Shown: piece by piece, positions 5,829-8,152 of the stretch | Layout of the letters: every line of letters begins with the position of its first letter | Numbering within the stretch: position 1 is the first letter of the stretch | Assembly: GCA_002256685.1 (NCBI GenBank) | Contig: NQJH01000059.1 | Coordinates: 861 to 9,012 of the forward strand | Direction of reading: 5' to 3' | DNA: 8,152 nucleotides | From: Methylococcaceae bacterium NSP1-2 | GTDB taxonomy: Bacteria > Pseudomonadota > Gammaproteobacteria > Methylococcales > Methylomonadaceae | Notes under the pieces: model-generated | The model's input: only the letters and a program-made list of their open reading frames with translations | Database searches by the model: none | What the model was told of the DNA's origin: nothing | Made by a program: the position numbers and the translations under genes

Positions 5829-5907
5829 AATTTTTCTCCAATAAAATAGCTACGCAGATAGCCGTAAAACAATGAATCCACCTTTGCGTTTCTAGCAGTC
5901 ATTTCGG

Positions 5908-5920
5908 CTTGCCTAGCAAG
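5908..5920. promoter_or_regulatory. Inverted repeat CTTGC-CTA-GCAAG, candidate MarR-type operator
   Basis: Perfect 5-bp arms with a 3-base centre. The core TTGCCTAGCAA resembles the TTGCC..GGCAA symmetry bound by E. coli MarR. It lies between DUF2024 and the MarR-type gene and shares TTGYCTAG with the site at 5976-5989. Binding is inferred from symmetry and position. Confidence 0.4.
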
Positions 5921-5954
5921 TTGTTTTAAACGTAATTAATAATATCGATTCGAC

Positions 5955-5968
5955 ACCTAAGAGTAGGT
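5955..5968. promoter_or_regulatory. Inverted repeat ACCTA-N4-TAGGT, candidate operator
   Basis: Perfect 5-bp arms around AGAG. Its centre (5961.5) is 21 bp from that of the next inverted repeat (5982.5), about two helical turns, so dimers on the two sites would face the same side of the DNA. Confidence 0.35.
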
Positions 5969-5975
5969 TAAACTA

Positions 5976-5989
5976 TTGTCTAGTGTCAA
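5976..5989. promoter_or_regulatory. Imperfect inverted repeat TTGTC-N4-GTCAA overlapping promoter-like elements
   Basis: Four of five arm positions pair. On the plus strand it begins with TTGTCT, which lies 17 bases before TATGCT (5999-6004), a possible promoter for the MarR-type gene. On the minus strand it contains a perfect TTGACA (5984-5989) directed at DUF2024, although the matching -10 (TACTCT, 18-base spacer) is poor. A regulator bound here could control both directions. It also contains the TTG that would be the furthest upstream start of the MarR frame. Confidence 0.4.
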
Positions 5990-6017
5990 CTTAATAATTA
6001 TGCTCATAATAGGTTCT

Positions 6018-6578
6018 ATGGAAGCAGTTGATGTATTTGATTTAATTGAACGTATGGCAGCATTAATTCGTTCAGAAGAGCGCAAAAAATGCGCTGAATT
6101 AGGCTTGCAACCAGTACATTTGCAAGTATTAGACTATTTGTCGCGGTGTAATCGCTATAGCGATACCCCAGCGGCACTCACTAACTATTTAGGAATGACA
6201 AGAGGTACAGTTTCTCAAACTGTATTATTATTGGTAAAAAAAGGCTATGTAAAAAAAATCGCCGATAAGGCAGATCGCCGGGTGGTGCATCTTAGTCTTT
6301 TGCCTGAAGGTGAAACTATTTTAAAACAAGCGCGACCATCGGATTTATTTAAGCGAGCGTCGTTGATTTTTAAAGAAAACGCTTTTGTGAATCATGAGAT
6401 AATTTTCATCGAAGCCCTGACCTCTTTACAAAAAGCCAACCGTTCACAGTCTTTTGGTTTGTGTAGAACCTGTCAACATTTCACTCGATTGGCAACGGGC
6501 TTTCATTGCGGTTTAACTCAAGAATCACTCAGCTACAGTGATAGTGAAAAAATATGCCAAGAGCATAGTATTTTGTAG
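6018..6578 (+). CDS. MarR-type winged-helix regulator with C-terminal Cys4 motif
   Basis: The 186-residue product has a MarR-like fold. A helical N-terminus (EAVDVFDLIERMAALIRSEERKK) leads into a winged helix: LQVLDYLSRCNRYSDTPAALTNYLGMTRGTVSQTVLLLVKKG with recognition helix at about 61-74, and the wing IADKADRRVVHLSLLPEGE. Unlike standard MarR proteins (about 140-150 residues), it carries a tail with C149-x2-C152-x11-C164-x15-C180 followed by H183. That spacing suggests a bound metal ion or Fe-S cluster, or thiol sensing. I recall similar tails in other proteobacterial MarR proteins but no established ligand. The frame is open back to a TTG at 5976 and an ATG at 6000. I choose the ATG at 6018 because it has AGG just upstream and the earlier codons overlap the candidate operator and promoter. 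It is followed 37 bases later by the DUF1499 gene. Confidence 0.85.
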   Translation: MEAVDVFDLIERMAALIRSEERKKCAELGLQPVHLQVLDYLSRCNRYSDTPAALTNYLGMTRGTVSQTVLLLVKKGYVKKIADKADRRVVHLSLLPEGETILKQARPSDLFKRASLIFKENAFVNHEIIFIEALTSLQKANRSQSFGLCRTCQHFTRLATGFHCGLTQESLSYSDSEKICQEHSIL

Positions 6579-6615
6579 TAGCTATGAACTGACAGACCGG
6601 TAAGAGCATTCTCTA

Positions 6616-7044
6616 ATGAACTTTAAAACACTTGTTTATATTATTTTTATGACTTTCGGAACAATCAGCAACGCGGCAGAAAAAAACTTGCCACCTTGTC
6701 CAACTAGCCCTAACTGTGTATCTAGCCAAGCAGCCGATAAGGCGCATTTTATCGCGCCATTTAAAATTGTCGGTGCCATTGATGTCGCGTCTTTAGCGTT
6801 AAAAAACGCACTACTGCGTCAAAGCCGAACGGTGATAACGCAGGAAATGGAAAATACGCTTCATGCAGAAGCCACTTCGCTAATTTTTCGTTTTGTTGAT
6901 GATGTGGATATATTATTGGACAGTGAGGCACGATTATTTCACATTCGTTCTGCTTCACGCGTAGGTTATGGAGATTTTGGTGTTAATCGTAAACGGGTTG
7001 AAAACTTGCGTTCACAGTTACAAGCCGCTGGGGTGATTGAATAA
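6616..7044 (+). CDS. Exported DUF1499 family protein
   Basis: The 142-residue protein has a signal peptide with a hydrophobic core at about 5-17 and a likely cleavage after A20 (SNA|A). The mature part opens with PPCPTSPNCVSSQAADKAHFIAPF, the DUF1499 hallmark, with C28 and C34 that could form a disulfide. It ends with the equally typical RSASRVGYGDFGVNRKRVENLR. The family has no established biochemical role; many members are small periplasmic or lipoprotein-like proteins. Here no lipobox is evident: the cysteine follows the predicted cleavage by eight residues. AAGAG lies about 9 bases before the ATG. It is probably cotranscribed with the MarR-type gene 37 bases upstream, making it a candidate member of that regulon. 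Confidence 0.85.
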   Translation: MNFKTLVYIIFMTFGTISNAAEKNLPPCPTSPNCVSSQAADKAHFIAPFKIVGAIDVASLALKNALLRQSRTVITQEMENTLHAEATSLIFRFVDDVDILLDSEARLFHIRSASRVGYGDFGVNRKRVENLRSQLQAAGVIE

Positions 7045-7050
7045 ATAAAC

Positions 7051-7075
7051 TGGGATTTTGTTTGGCAAAATCCCA
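7051..7075. terminator. Bidirectional terminator between DUF1499 and the hemerythrin gene
   Basis: TGGGATTTTG (7051-7060) and CAAAATCCCA (7066-7075) form a perfect 10-bp stem with the loop TTTGG. It starts 6 bases after the DUF1499 stop and ends 8 bases before the hemerythrin stop. T-rich sequence flanks it in both reading directions, which suits termination of both genes. Confidence 0.75.
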
Positions 7076-7083
7076 ATGTCATT

Positions 7084-7485
7084 TCAATTGGTATTTAATG
7101 CTTGAGAGTATGCTCTATCATATTCGGGAATATGGCTATCAAACCACGTCTTAATTAACTGGCAAATTCTCTCAGTGAGTTCCAACTCACCCTCCTCGAT
7201 TTTTATTTGCATGGCTGTGCAAGTGTCCAGTAATTCGTCATGCTCAATTTTATGGCGTTCATAACCGGTAAAATTTTTTGCCAGCATTTCCTGTTCTTCA
7301 TGAGCAAAATGCGCAGCAACAATGTCCAGTAAAACTTTCAATTGCGCTACTATTTCAGGATTTCCGGCACCCGCGATTCTTATGTCATAGAGTATATTCA
7401 GATTTTGAAACACCTGTTGGTGTTCATTATCAGCAAAGCTAACATTTGTGCCATGTTGCTCAACAGTCCAAGTCATTAAAGACAT
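7084..7485 (-). CDS. Single-domain bacteriohemerythrin
   Basis: A 133-residue hemerythrin domain protein. All seven ligands of the diiron centre are present at canonical spacing: H22 (ADNEHQQVF), H59 and E63 (HFAHEEQEM), H78 and H82 (YERHKIEHDEL), and H118 and D123 (HIPEYDRAY). The site should therefore bind O2. There is no fused chemotaxis or signalling domain and no signal peptide, so it is a free cytoplasmic protein, comparable to the Methylococcus capsulatus bacteriohemerythrin, which has been proposed to carry O2 to methane monooxygenase. Other members serve O2 sensing or storage, or have been linked to iron and nitric oxide handling. The start at 7485 is chosen over the ATG at codon 4 because GAGG lies 8 bases upstream. 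It has its own promoter and converges with DUF1499. Confidence 0.93.
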   Translation of the reverse strand: MSLMTWTVEQHGTNVSFADNEHQQVFQNLNILYDIRIAGAGNPEIVAQLKVLLDIVAAHFAHEEQEMLAKNFTGYERHKIEHDELLDTCTAMQIKIEEGELELTERICQLIKTWFDSHIPEYDRAYSQALNTN

Positions 7486-7546
7486 TCTTTTTTCCTCATC
7501 ATTATTATGTTATTCACTCTATTAAAGGGAACACTTAGAGTATGGG

Positions 7547-7575
7547 ATTATCGGATACATTGTTATTGGGGTCAA
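7547..7575 (-). promoter_or_regulatory. Predicted sigma-70 promoter of the hemerythrin gene
   Basis: On the minus strand TTGACC (7570-7575, five of six) and GATAAT (7547-7552, five of six) are exactly 17 bases apart, the best promoter match in the window. Transcription would start near 7540 and give a leader of about 55 bases. It lies in the 100-bp gap after the glucosyltransferase stop, so the hemerythrin gene is likely expressed independently of it. Confidence 0.65.
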
Positions 7576-7585
7576 TTTTAGCATT

Positions 7586-8152
7586 TCATGATAGCGGTGT
7601 GATAAGTGCTTGATGCAGGTCTTGCACTAGCAATCCAAATAGCTCTTCACGACCTTCAAACAACCGATTAATGGCGGTGCGTCCATCTAAGTTGGAGCGG
7701 ATAGCTAAGCGTTCTTCATGATTGTTTATCAAGCGTAGTGCGGCGTTGATGTAATCTTCGTTCGTCGTCGTCACTAACCAATCGGGCATTCCTAAGCGTT
7801 CAAACAAGCCTTGATCGATGTGTTCATGCGGCTCATTACCTGATTTACAGACACCTACCAAACCAACCGATAGTAAATCAACAATACCGTTCATATTGCC
7901 AAATGGAAACGGATTGATATATAAGTCACAGTTTGCTATTTGTTGTAGGTAGTGAATGTAACCCTGTTGTAGATTAACGGTTGCCCATTTACCTAAATAA
8001 CGCTCAACTACTTGCGTGACTTGTAGCCCAACTAAGCCTCTTGCTGCACCAATAAAAAATTGAAAATGGACGGGTGTGGGCGATTGCTCGGCAATCTGCC
8101 GACATGTGTATAAAAAATCTGGATTAAGCTTCATGGTAGATGCCACCATCGC
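7586..8152 (-). CDS. HMW1C-like peptide glucosyltransferase, C-terminal part (5' end outside window)
   Basis: The frame runs from the right edge to a TGA at 7586-7588 and gives the last 188 residues of a larger protein. An ATG at 8149 is only an internal methionine: the codon before it is open, and STMKLNPDFL is a mid-protein motif of the family. The sequence matches the C-terminal GT-B half of HMW1C-type enzymes, which transfer glucose or other hexoses from UDP-sugars to asparagines of adhesins in the cytoplasm. Key motifs are MKLNP (a lysine probably contacting UDP), DLYINPFPFGNMNGIVD with a conserved Asn and Asp at the nucleotide-sugar site, and GLVGVCKSGNEPHEHIDQGLFERLGMPDWLV. Whether it modifies proteins or acts with TPR domains and other glycosyltransferases depends on sequence beyond the edge. 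It reads towards the hemerythrin gene. Confidence 0.88.
   Translation of the reverse strand, partial: AMVASTMKLNPDFLYTCRQIAEQSPTPVHFQFFIGAARGLVGLQVTQVVERYLGKWATVNLQQGYIHYLQQIANCDLYINPFPFGNMNGIVDLLSVGLVGVCKSGNEPHEHIDQGLFERLGMPDWLVTTTNEDYINAALRLINNHEERLAIRSNLDGRTAINRLFEGREELFGLLVQDLHQALITPLS

Noticed and set aside
5976..6017. Longer MarR-type start (TTG at 5976 or ATG at 6000)
   Set aside because: No ribosome site precedes either, the extra residues are not family-like, and the DNA is better explained as operator and promoter.
1..8152. Defence island, CRISPR, prophage, insertion sequence, tRNA or rRNA
   Set aside because: No direct-repeat array, transposase, integrase, capsid, nuclease-helicase cluster, cloverleaf or rRNA sequence was recognised. 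The genes are mostly housekeeping or common small families.

Overview
The window looks like ordinary chromosomal DNA of a gammaproteobacterium. RNase T, the CGFS glutaredoxin GrxD and the aerobic coproporphyrinogen oxidase HemF all read like close homologues of the E. coli proteins. The DNA is moderately AT-rich by eye (not computed). A bacteriohemerythrin, an HMW1C-type glucosyltransferase, DUF2024 and a strong REP-like palindrome would fit a methanotroph of the Methylococcales or a related sulfur or methane oxidiser. That placement is inference from recognition, not a computed result.

Layout. Positions 3-143 hold the 3' end of an unidentified + strand gene, followed by a 29-bp REP-like palindrome. 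rnt (+) and grxD (-) converge on a second palindrome. grxD and hemF (+) diverge from a shared 132-bp region with a good grxD promoter, which fixes the grxD start. hemF converges on a two-gene minus-strand unit: a DUF4870 membrane protein (GTG start) followed by an exported LprI-like protein. That unit diverges from a small VOC/glyoxalase-fold gene. The VOC gene converges on a minus-strand group made of a Gfo/Idh/MocA oxidoreductase and a small stand-alone SpoT-like HD hydrolase. A DUF2024 gene lies upstream of these on the same strand. DUF2024 diverges from a MarR-type regulator with a C-terminal four-cysteine motif, which is followed by an exported DUF1499 protein. A hairpin separates DUF1499 from a convergent bacteriohemerythrin gene with its own promoter. 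The window ends inside an HMW1C-like glucosyltransferase gene whose 5' part is beyond the right edge.

How the genes relate. No single pathway links them. A loose theme is oxygen, iron and thiol chemistry: an O2-dependent heme enzyme, a CGFS glutaredoxin, an O2-binding hemerythrin, and a cysteine-rich regulator divergent from a CxxCH protein. The part most worth a closer look is the 5829-6017 interval. It carries three short inverted repeats between DUF2024 and the MarR gene, two of them centred 21 bp apart. I see no mobile element, CRISPR array, phage gene, tRNA or rRNA, and no gene-free stretch longer than 300 bases. I do not see a clear new multi-gene system here.
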